A DNA stretch of 51,714 nt from Anaerolineales bacterium. Its GTDB lineage: Bacteria; Chloroflexota; Anaerolineae; Anaerolineales; E44-bin32. Below the pieces are notes generated by a model, which searched no databases, had not been told where the DNA came from, and saw nothing but the letters and a program-made list of their open reading frames with translations. Numbering within the stretch: the stretch's first letter is position 1; every line of letters starts with the position of its first letter. Below, piece after piece: positions 43,883 to 51,294 of this stretch. The position numbers were made by a program, and so were the translations under genes. Where the stretch lies: contig JARGGH010000022.1 of NCBI GenBank assembly GCA_029210945.1, positions 1 to 51,714 of the forward strand, given 5' to 3'.

Positions 43883-45556
43883 ATGAATCGCGAAGACTTC
43901 ATCAAGCTGATGTCGGATGCAAAGTTGTTTGACCTGACCCAGGACTGCAGCATTTTCACGCCGCCCTGGCCGGGAGAAAAATCGCTGGAGATTCACTTCT
44001 TCAAACGCGTCACCGGCGCGTACGGCGGAGGCCAGGGCGCGAACGGCCAGATTCTCAACTGGAGCAACACGGTCGGTACGCACCTCGTCGGGGAGACCGC
44101 CTTCCATTCCGGCGGGCGTCCGATCGCCGATATTTCGCTGACCGATCTTTGCGGTCAGGGCGTCATCGTGGATCTCTCGGACGAGGTCTCAGATTACAGC
44201 CTCTACACCCCCGAGATGATCGAAGCGCGCGTGGAAGTTAAAGAGGGCGATATCCTGATCATCAACACCGGCTATCACAGGTACTCATGGGATCAGCCGG
44301 ATGTTTTTAACGAAGAAGCCCAGGGCGGGGTGGAATCGAAGGAGTTCGGTTTCCTCGTCCGCCATCCCGGGCCTTCACCCGGTTTCTTCCAGTGGGCGCT
44401 GGATAAGAAATTGAAAGTTGTCGGCGTCGACTGCGGGTGCGTGGAGCACCCGATGAACACGCCGATCCGCCGCATGCACGGACGTGATTTCGAGAAGGCG
44501 GAGGCCAAGCTCAAAGAAGAGCACGGCAAATCCTGGGATGAGATGTTCCCCCAGGAAGAATACTACGAGATGACACACATCACGCTGCCGAAATCCCATC
44601 TGGTTTTCGCAGAAGCCATCGTCGGGGAGATCGACAAGCTCAAGAACCAGCGCGCCTGGATCATGATCATGCCGGTCCCGTTTATGGAAGTCGAGACAGC
44701 CTGGTCCCGCGTGCTTGCCATGCAGGCTCCCGAGGGGATCGATGAGCAGGCGTTCTACGCGGCGATGGAAAACGCTGAGATGTTGGACCTGACGATCCCG
44801 TTCAGCGTGCAGACTCCACAGTGGCTGAATTACATACCGCTGAGCGTGACCTACACGAAACGCGTCGGCGGTCAGTTCTTCGGGATGGGGCGCAACGGAT
44901 CGATCTGCAACGCCAGCATTCACCTCGCGTCGCACATGGACGGGGAGAAGCATTTCTACCCTAACGGCCGGGCGATCGGTGAGGTGCCGCTCGAGGAGTG
45001 GGTTGGTCCAGGCGTGATCGCCGATATCTCCGATCTGGTCAGCAACTCGAGCGTGTACACGCCTCAGATGATCCAGGATGTCGTCGATATCAAGAAAGGC
45101 GACATCCTCATCATCAAGACCGGCTGGAGCGAGTACGGTTGGGTCAGCCCTGATTCGGACGAGTTCCGCTATATGGTCAAGCATCCCGGGCCGTCCCCGG
45201 ATTTCTCTGACTGGTGCGTTGAAATGGAGATCAAGTGGATCGGCGTCGATGCGGTCAGCGCGGATCACCCGATGAACACGATCATGCGCATCTGGCATCC
45301 CAAGACGTTCGAGGAAGCCAACCGCAAGCTGGTCGATGACTTTGGCAAGGATTGGGATGAGATGTACCCGCTCGATAAGTACTACCAGGATATGCACCTC
45401 AACCTGTTCCCCAAGCGCATCGTGCATGCCGAGAATTTGGGTCTGGACATCGAGCGTGCCGAGAGCGGCCGCTACTACATCGGCTGTTACGCACAGAAAG
45501 CGGTCGAGGCCGAATCGATGTGGGGGCGCTTCGTCGCCTTCAAAGAAGGCAGCTGA
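43883..45556 (+). CDS. Tandem cyclase-family (PF04199-type) hydrolase, first domain degenerate
   Basis: Start at 43883 (GAGAGGCG upstream), 557 residues. Two homologous halves are seen: about 1-280 and about 290-557. Each has VTYTKRV/FFKRVTG, GxGVIxDxSDxV, YTPxMI, KxGDILIIxTG, VRHPGPSP/KHPGPSP and DHPMNT/EHPMNT. The C-terminal half keeps the metal motif HLASHMDGEKH (H347, H351, D353, H357). The N-terminal half has TVGTHLVGETAFH instead: the first His is Thr63 and the Asp is Val69. So one half is probably a pseudoenzyme. Family members hydrolyse cyclic amides, formamides or isatin-like rings. Confidence 0.82.
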   Translation: MNREDFIKLMSDAKLFDLTQDCSIFTPPWPGEKSLEIHFFKRVTGAYGGGQGANGQILNWSNTVGTHLVGETAFHSGGRPIADISLTDLCGQGVIVDLSDEVSDYSLYTPEMIEARVEVKEGDILIINTGYHRYSWDQPDVFNEEAQGGVESKEFGFLVRHPGPSPGFFQWALDKKLKVVGVDCGCVEHPMNTPIRRMHGRDFEKAEAKLKEEHGKSWDEMFPQEEYYEMTHITLPKSHLVFAEAIVGEIDKLKNQRAWIMIMPVPFMEVETAWSRVLAMQAPEGIDEQAFYAAMENAEMLDLTIPFSVQTPQWLNYIPLSVTYTKRVGGQFFGMGRNGSICNASIHLASHMDGEKHFYPNGRAIGEVPLEEWVGPGVIADISDLVSNSSVYTPQMIQDVVDIKKGDILIIKTGWSEYGWVSPDSDEFRYMVKHPGPSPDFSDWCVEMEIKWIGVDAVSADHPMNTIMRIWHPKTFEEANRKLVDDFGKDWDEMYPLDKYYQDMHLNLFPKRIVHAENLGLDIERAESGRYYIGCYAQKAVEAESMWGRFVAFKEGS

Positions 45557-45573
45557 GTGACGGGCCAAACAAG

Positions 45574-46428
45574 ATGATCCTGGTCACCGGGGCTGCCGGA
45601 AAAACCGGGCTGGCAGTGATCGGGAGGCTTTCCGGGTCGCAGCACCGCGTGCGGGCACTGGTGTACAAGAAGGAGTACACACGTGCTGTCAGGCGTGCGG
45701 GAGCATCCGAAGTGGTTATCGGGGATCTGCGCGATCGGGATGTGGTGGATGAGGCGCTGGGTGGAGTGCAGGCGGTCTACCACATCCCGCCGAACGTCGA
45801 TCGAGATGAATTCCCAATCGGCGCCGCCCTGATCGAGGCTGCCCGCGCACAGGGTGTCGATCGCTTTGTTTACCATTCCGTGCTGCATCCGCATGTGGAA
45901 GCCATGCCGCATCATTGGCAGAAGATGCGGGTGGAGGAGTACCTCTTCACGAGCGGGCTGGCGTTCACGATCCTGCAGCCGGCTGCTTACATGCAGAACA
46001 TCCTGGGACAGTGGGATTCGATCGAGTCCGAGGGCATCTTCCGGATGCCTTACCCGCCCGATACCCGCATCAGCCTGGTGGACCTGCAGGATGTCGCCCG
46101 GGCAGCCGAGATCGTCCTGACCCGGAAAGGCCATCGCGGGGCGATCTACGAACTGGCGGGGACGCCGCCGCTCTCGCAGTTCGATGTGGCGGCGCTGCTG
46201 AGCACGATTCTGGGCAGGGAGATTCGAGCGGATAGAATATCTATCAAGTCCTGGGAGCAGAATGCGCGCGAGGCAGGGCTTGACGCATACGCGGTCGAAA
46301 CCCTGATAAAGATGTTTCGTTATTACAGGGCTTACGGCTTTGAGGGCAACCCTTCGGTTCTCATGTGGCTGCTGGGACGCCCTCCGACAGGCTTTGAAGA
46401 AGCCATCAAGCGCGAACTAGCCCTTTAA
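45574..46428 (+). CDS. NmrA-like NAD(P)-binding protein
   Basis: The start at 45574 gives the Rossmann loop directly, MILVTGAAGKTG. The ~284-residue protein is of the atypical short-chain type: ASEVVIGDLRDRD, QAVYHIPPNVD, FVYHSVLHP and FTILQPAAYMQN. No YxxxK catalytic pair is obvious, so it may be a redox sensor or a reductase of low activity. It lies 18 bp after the cyclase gene and shares its operon. Confidence 0.82.
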   Translation: MILVTGAAGKTGLAVIGRLSGSQHRVRALVYKKEYTRAVRRAGASEVVIGDLRDRDVVDEALGGVQAVYHIPPNVDRDEFPIGAALIEAARAQGVDRFVYHSVLHPHVEAMPHHWQKMRVEEYLFTSGLAFTILQPAAYMQNILGQWDSIESEGIFRMPYPPDTRISLVDLQDVARAAEIVLTRKGHRGAIYELAGTPPLSQFDVAALLSTILGREIRADRISIKSWEQNAREAGLDAYAVETLIKMFRYYRAYGFEGNPSVLMWLLGRPPTGFEEAIKRELAL

Positions 46429-46487
46429 CCCATTGAACTGTAGAGAAGATGCCGGCAGGATCAATGAAGTGAGGAGGTTGAGGCAAA

Positions 46488-47366
46488 ATGAAACCTGCGT
46501 CGTTTGAGTACGTCGCACCAACCACCCTGGACCAGGCGCTGGAGCGCCTGGCCGAGCATGGCTTTGAAGCCAAAGTCATCGCTGGCGGCCAGAGCCTGAT
46601 CCCGATGATGAATTTCCGCCTGGCACAGCCATCAGTGCTGATCGACCTGAACAAGATCGCGGAGCTCTCCTATATCCGGCTGAAGGACGATGAGCTGCGG
46701 ATCGGCGCCATGACGCGCCATGTGCAGGTCGAGCGAGATGCGCTCATCGCCAGGCATGCCCCACTGATCCACGAGGCGATGACGAAGATCGCCACCCCCC
46801 AGATTCGCAACCGCGGGACCTTCGGCGGGAGCATCGCGCACGCCGACCCGGCTGCCGAGCTGACCGCCGTCACGGTCGCCTTGGACGCCCGCTTCAGATT
46901 GCAGAGCGCAGGGGGTGAACGCTGGGTCCCGGCGGATGAATTCTTCTTCGGGATGTTTGCCACCGCGCTTGGACCCGACGAAATGCTGGTTGAAGCAGCC
47001 ATTCCGGTCGCCCCCGAACGCACGGGGTATGCCCTGGAAGAAGAGGCCCGCCGGGCGCACGATTTTGCGATGGCCGGCGCGGCGGCGGTGACCGCTCTCG
47101 ACGAAGGCGGAAAGTGTTCTGCTGCACGCCTGGTGTACTTCAGCATCGGCGATGTGCCCACAGACGCCGGGGATGCGGTCGCGGTGCTGATCGGGAAGGA
47201 ACCCACCCCGGATTTGATCCAATCCGTAGTCGATACCGCCGCTGACCGCCTGGAACCCAGCGATGATATCCATGCAACGGCTGAGTTCCGGCTGCATCTC
47301 GCACGTGTTCTGGGCAGGCGTGCGCTGCAGCGCGCGTTTGAACGCGCCGCTGTCGAAGCGAATTGA
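46488..47366 (+). CDS. Molybdenum hydroxylase FAD-binding subunit (CoxM/XdhB type)
   Basis: The 292-residue subunit has the FAD-binding motifs of the xanthine dehydrogenase family: AGGQSL at 32-37 and TFGGSIAHADPAAE at 111-124. The C-terminal domain resembles CO dehydrogenase FAD subunits. It passes electrons from the Fe-S subunit to a quinone or other acceptor. It is followed 13 bp later by the 2Fe-2S subunit gene. Confidence 0.92.
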   Translation: MKPASFEYVAPTTLDQALERLAEHGFEAKVIAGGQSLIPMMNFRLAQPSVLIDLNKIAELSYIRLKDDELRIGAMTRHVQVERDALIARHAPLIHEAMTKIATPQIRNRGTFGGSIAHADPAAELTAVTVALDARFRLQSAGGERWVPADEFFFGMFATALGPDEMLVEAAIPVAPERTGYALEEEARRAHDFAMAGAAAVTALDEGGKCSAARLVYFSIGDVPTDAGDAVAVLIGKEPTPDLIQSVVDTAADRLEPSDDIHATAEFRLHLARVLGRRALQRAFERAAVEAN

Positions 47367-47379
47367 GAGAGGGTTGAAC

Positions 47380-47868
47380 ATGAGCGAATTGATTGAGGTA
47401 ACGGTAAACGTCAACAGCGAGGAGTATCGGCGCTCGGTCGAACCGCGCATGCTGTTGAGCGATTTCATCCGCCATGAATTGAGCCTATCGGGTACACATG
47501 TCGGCTGCGAGCAGGGCGTATGCGGCGCCTGCACCATCCAGTTGGACGGCGCGGCGGTGCGTTCCTGCCTGATGTTCGCGGTGCAGGCGGATGGTCACCA
47601 GATCCGCACGGTCGAAGATCTGGGCACGATGGACGAATTACACACGCTGCAGGAAGCGTTCTGGGAAGCGCACGGGCTTCAGTGCGGATTCTGCACACCC
47701 GGCTTCTTGATGAGCATCCTCCCGGTCCTTGAGGAAAATCCGGAGGTCAGCGAGGAGACGATCCAGCGGGCCATGGAAGGCAATTTATGCCGCTGCACCG
47801 GCTACCAGCATATCCGTGACGCGGTGAAACAGGCAGCCGAGAAGATGGTCGCGGGAGGTGAGGCGTGA
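47380..47868 (+). CDS. Molybdenum hydroxylase 2Fe-2S subunit (CoxS type)
   Basis: The start at 47380 is used since residues before it do not fit. The 162-residue protein has eight cysteines for two [2Fe-2S] clusters: C43, C48, C51, C63 in GCEQGVCGACT...SC, and C102, C105, C137, C139 in QCGFCTPGF...GNLCRCTGY. It carries electrons between the molybdenum and FAD subunits. The stop overlaps the start of the large subunit. Confidence 0.95.
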   Translation: MSELIEVTVNVNSEEYRRSVEPRMLLSDFIRHELSLSGTHVGCEQGVCGACTIQLDGAAVRSCLMFAVQADGHQIRTVEDLGTMDELHTLQEAFWEAHGLQCGFCTPGFLMSILPVLEENPEVSEETIQRAMEGNLCRCTGYQHIRDAVKQAAEKMVAGGEA

Positions 47869-50210
47869 TGGCGAGACTGATTGGCAAACCTCTCAAGCGC
47901 AATGAGGATCCACGCCTGCTGACAGGCCAGGCGCTTTTCGTGGACGACGTTGAGCTCCCGGGGATGCTGCATGCCGCGTTCCTGCGCAGCGATTACGCTC
48001 ACGCCAGGCTGAAAGGAATCGATGTCTCCGCGGCGCTCGAGCGGGAGGGTGTCGTGGCGGTCTACACGGCCGAGGATATGGGCGATGACTGGGCACCTGG
48101 CCCGCCGCTCGTGATCCCGCCGCCGACGATCGAAGAAGTGACATTCAACACGCGCACGCAGGTCCCGCTCGTCAAGGAGAAAGTGCGCCACGCAGGCGAG
48201 CCGCTCGCCGTGGTGATCGCCGAGAGCCGCTACATCGCCGAAGACGCGCTCGATGACATCGTCGTCGACCTGGAACCGCTGCCGGCGGTCGTGGATATCG
48301 AGCGCGCCCTCGATGCGGACGCGGCGCTCGTCCACGACGATCTTGAATCAAACCTCGCCGCTCATCTCGTTCAGACCAAAGGAGGTTACCAGTCGGCGCG
48401 TGAGCAAGCGGACCTGATCATCAAGCGGCGCATCGTGATGGACCGCGGCATTGCCGGCGCGATGGAAAACCGCGGCATCGTCGCCTACTGGGACAATAAG
48501 CAGCAGTACCTGACCGTCTGGGATACAACCCAGTCACCGATCCCGATCCGCAATGGTCTGGCGGGGATGTTCGGCCTTTCCGAACACCAGGTGCGGGTGA
48601 TCGCCCCGTTTGTCGGCGGCGGCTTTGGTCCCAAAATCATGATGTTCTACCCTGAAGAGGTCGTACTGACCTGGGCCACGCTCAAACTCGCGCTCCCCAT
48701 CAAATGGATCGAGGACCGGCGTGAGAATTTTTATGCGACGACCCAGGAACGGGGCCAGGTTCATGAGGTTGAGATGGCGCTGACCGAGGATGGGCGCATC
48801 CTGGGTCTGAAAGATGATTTCATTCACGATTCAGGCGCATACGATCCTTATGGTCTGACGATTCCCTTGAACACCCAATGCCACGTGCTGGGACCCTACG
48901 ACATCCCGAATTTCAGCTCCGAACTGCACGTCGTTTTCACGAACAAGACGCTCACGACACCGGTGCGCGGTGCCGGCCGGCCGCATGGCGTCTTCGTCGT
49001 CGAACGGTTGCTTGATATAGCTGCCCGGGAACTGGGCATCGACCCATCTGAAATCCGCAGGAGAAACTACCTGCCGAACGATGTCTTCCCGTATGACAAC
49101 GTGATCATCGATCAGGCGTTCGCGAATTTCATCATCGACAGCGGCGATTACCTGCCGGCGATGGAAAAAGCGCTCGATATGATCGGGTACAAAGATTTCA
49201 TCGAGAACGAGCAGCCCAGGCTGCGCGCAGAGGGGCGCAGAGTGGGGATCGGGGTTGTCTCCTTCATCGAGACGACCGGGGTCGGGCCATACGAAGGTGC
49301 CCGGGTGACGATCGAGTCAAGCGGGGACGTGAGCGTCGCGACCGGTGTCGGCACACAGGGTCAAGGGCACTTCACCTCATTTGCACAGGTCGTGGCCGAG
49401 CACCTGGGGGTCAAGGTTTCCGATGTCCACATGGTGACCGGCGATACCGCTCAGTTCCACTGGGGCACGGGAACTTTTGCCAGCCGGGGTGCGGTGGTCG
49501 CGGCGAACGCGATGAACGCCGCATCGTCGATCGTTCGCAAGAAAATCCTCGAACTCGCCAGCGAACTGCTCGATGCTCCGGAGGATGAACTCGAGATCGA
49601 GGACGGCGAAGTTCGTGTCGCCGATGTACCCCGCATGTCAATCAGTCTCGGGGAGCTGGCACAGAAGGCCAATCCGCTGCGCGGCGCGGTGGAGCCAGGC
49701 ACCGAGCCCGGTCTGGAGGCGACGGCATACTTCGGCCCGAACTACGGCGCGACCGCGTTTGGCACGCATGCGATGATCGTGGAGGTGGATCCCGAGACGA
49801 TGAATGTCGAGATTAGACGCTATGTCGTCGTCGAAGATTGCGGCACGGTGTTGAACCCGTTGATCCTGGACGGGCAGGTGCATGGCGGTGTGGCGCACGG
49901 GATCGGGAATGCCTTTTACGAGCAGCTTTTCTTCGACGACAACGGGCAGTTGCTGAACGCCTCGTTTGCAGATTACCTGATCCCGACCTCTGCCGAGGTG
50001 CCGACGATCGAGGTGGGTCACACCGTGACGCCTTCGCCGTTGAACCCGCTCGGCAGCAAGGGCGCAGGAGAAGCGGGCGCCATTCCCGTGCCAGCGTTAA
50101 TGGCGCAGGCGATCGAAAATGCGATCGGCGAAGCAGGTTTTGAAATCCTCGAATCGCCGATGAGCCCCTTGAAGCTTTTCAACCTGTATTACGGCGATAA
50201 GGAGCAGTAA
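47868..50210 (+). CDS. Molybdenum hydroxylase catalytic subunit (CoxL/XdhA type)
   Basis: The ATG at 47868 overlaps the CoxS stop (TGATG) and GGAGG lies before it. The 780-residue subunit binds the molybdopterin cofactor: GKPLKRNEDPRLLTG at the N-terminus, VGGGFGPK at about 249-256, active-site loop TPVRGAGRP at 364-372 and catalytic Glu E735 in SKGAGEAGA. The loop lacks the CSFR sequence of true CO dehydrogenase (form I), so an aromatic N-heterocycle or aldehyde is more likely. No cofactor-insertion gene (XdhC type) is nearby. Confidence 0.93.
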   Translation: MARLIGKPLKRNEDPRLLTGQALFVDDVELPGMLHAAFLRSDYAHARLKGIDVSAALEREGVVAVYTAEDMGDDWAPGPPLVIPPPTIEEVTFNTRTQVPLVKEKVRHAGEPLAVVIAESRYIAEDALDDIVVDLEPLPAVVDIERALDADAALVHDDLESNLAAHLVQTKGGYQSAREQADLIIKRRIVMDRGIAGAMENRGIVAYWDNKQQYLTVWDTTQSPIPIRNGLAGMFGLSEHQVRVIAPFVGGGFGPKIMMFYPEEVVLTWATLKLALPIKWIEDRRENFYATTQERGQVHEVEMALTEDGRILGLKDDFIHDSGAYDPYGLTIPLNTQCHVLGPYDIPNFSSELHVVFTNKTLTTPVRGAGRPHGVFVVERLLDIAARELGIDPSEIRRRNYLPNDVFPYDNVIIDQAFANFIIDSGDYLPAMEKALDMIGYKDFIENEQPRLRAEGRRVGIGVVSFIETTGVGPYEGARVTIESSGDVSVATGVGTQGQGHFTSFAQVVAEHLGVKVSDVHMVTGDTAQFHWGTGTFASRGAVVAANAMNAASSIVRKKILELASELLDAPEDELEIEDGEVRVADVPRMSISLGELAQKANPLRGAVEPGTEPGLEATAYFGPNYGATAFGTHAMIVEVDPETMNVEIRRYVVVEDCGTVLNPLILDGQVHGGVAHGIGNAFYEQLFFDDNGQLLNASFADYLIPTSAEVPTIEVGHTVTPSPLNPLGSKGAGEAGAIPVPALMAQAIENAIGEAGFEILESPMSPLKLFNLYYGDKEQ

Positions 50211-50212
50211 AG

Positions 50213-50665
50213 ATGAAGATCGAAGGCGAACACCTTTTCAACGGCAGCCGGGAAGAGGTCTGGGCGCTGGTCCGTGATCCGGAGGTGCTGGCAAGCCTGC
50301 TTCCGGGAACGACTGATTTGAAGCAGCTGTCGGAGAGTGAATACGAGGGCTCGATCACCCTGCGGATCGGCCCCGTGACCGGCGCGTTTTCAGGAAAGAT
50401 CATCGTGGAGGATGAAAATCCTCCCGAATCCTGTTCGCTCGTCGCGGAAGGCGAGGGTAAACCGGGTTTCTTTAAGGGCACCGGCGACGTTGAGTTGCTC
50501 GAGCAGGATGGCGGGACGTTGATGAAATACGGAGGCGAGATCCAGATTGGCGGTAAGCTCGCCGGCGTGGGTCAGCGATTGATCGACATGACCAGCAAGA
50601 GCATGATCAAGCAGGGCATGAAATCGCTGGATAAGGTCCTGGCGGAAAGGACCGGGAAGGAGTAA
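50213..50665 (+). CDS. CoxG-like SRPBCC protein
   Basis: The 150-residue protein begins MKIEGEHLFNGSREEVWALV, then VLASLLPGTTDL and a central SITLRIGPVTGAFSGKIIVED. This is the CoxG/SRPBCC pattern, thought to attach CO dehydrogenase-type enzymes to the membrane. The gene begins 2 bp after the large subunit stop and is last in the operon. A strong palindrome follows. Confidence 0.92.
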   Translation: MKIEGEHLFNGSREEVWALVRDPEVLASLLPGTTDLKQLSESEYEGSITLRIGPVTGAFSGKIIVEDENPPESCSLVAEGEGKPGFFKGTGDVELLEQDGGTLMKYGGEIQIGGKLAGVGQRLIDMTSKSMIKQGMKSLDKVLAERTGKE

Positions 50666-50685
50666 GAGAAGTTGTTGCAGTTCGT

Positions 50686-50709
50686 GGGGGCACGGCATGC
50701 CGTGCCCCC
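50686..50709. repeat. REP-like 24-bp perfect palindrome
   Basis: GGGGGCACGGCA followed by its exact reverse complement TGCCGTGCCCCC, then GTTTTCG. It may terminate the catabolic operon. Its core (GGCACGG...CCGTGCC) resembles the palindrome inside the neighbouring transposase gene (50974-50991), so a REP-type mobile unit is likely. Confidence 0.7.
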
Positions 50710-50730
50710 GTTTTCGTTAATCGCGTGTGG

Positions 50731-51267
50731 TCAGGCGGCGGAATAATCGCGGTCCGTTTTCCAGCGTAGCGGATTTTCGATGATGTAGCGCCGGAGTCTG
50801 TTCAATTCGGCATCGTCCCGGATCACGCGTTCGTAGTAATTCCGCTGCCAGATGATGAATTCACGTTTTTCGATCTCCTTTCGCCAGGCTCGTGTGACAG
50901 CGGCTTTGAATGTCCTCACGATCGTAGGGATCGATCCCTTAACCGGGGCGCCGAATCTTTCAATTTGGGTAGGGGCACGATCTATCGTGCCATTACCTGG
51001 GATATTGATGACAAGAATCCCGTGAATATGGTTGGGCATAATTACGTGTGCGTCAAGCGAGATAAAATCGTGGTGCTCTGGGATCTCTTTCCAACAACGC
51101 TCAACAAGCTGCCCGAGTCTCGATAAGTGGATTTCTTCATCTTCAACGCGACCGAAGAACTGGGTAAGGCGGTGCGCGCAAATCGTGATGAAATACGCGC
51201 CGGGCTGCGTGTAATCGAACTCGAGCAGGCGTATTGAACGCCTTCCTCTGAGATTATCTTGAGTTAT
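50731..51267 (-). CDS. REP-associated Y1 transposase (RAYT)
   Basis: The reading frame is open from a stop at 51268-51270 to the TGA/TAA at 50731 and encodes 178 residues: RRSIRLLEFDYTQPGAYFIT near the N-terminus, HUH motif MPNHIHGI (H80, H82), a loop GTIDRAPTQ at 93-101, GSIPTIVRTFKAAVT and QRNYYERVIRD with the probable catalytic Tyr 144/145. No ATG, GTG or TTG exists before M77, which is too late because it removes the N-terminal part. The first codon, ATA (ITQDN), stands where ATG is expected. Either it is an ATA start or the gene is silenced. It processes single-stranded REP hairpins. Confidence 0.8.
   Translation of the reverse strand: MTQDNLRGRRSIRLLEFDYTQPGAYFITICAHRLTQFFGRVEDEEIHLSRLGQLVERCWKEIPEHHDFISLDAHVIMPNHIHGILVINIPGNGTIDRAPTQIERFGAPVKGSIPTIVRTFKAAVTRAWRKEIEKREFIIWQRNYYERVIRDDAELNRLRRYIIENPLRWKTDRDYSAA
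50974..50991. repeat. REP-like palindrome inside the transposase gene
   Basis: GGCACGAT-CT-ATCGTGCC, preceded by TAG. It is in frame within the RAYT gene and codes for the loop GTIDRAP. It is related to the palindrome at 50686-50709. Confidence 0.6.
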
Positions 51268-51294
51268 TTATGATCGCACTGCAATTACAGCACT

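Noticed and set aside
43241..44107. 288-codon minus-strand ORF over DUF1116 and the cyclase
   Set aside because: It spans the join of two real genes and shows no ribosome binding site or domain.
44375..45568. 397-codon minus-strand ORF opposite the cyclase gene
   Set aside because: Antisense to a clear double-domain enzyme; rich in His/Val/Arg/Asp, no motif.
47868..50210. Aerobic CO dehydrogenase
   Set aside because: The gene order fits, but the large-subunit active loop is PVRGAGRP and lacks the CSFR loop of CO-oxidising enzymes.
50731..51039. 102-residue protein starting at MPNHIHGI
   Set aside because: This start would cut off the N-terminal domain, whose family pattern continues upstream in the same frame to 51267.
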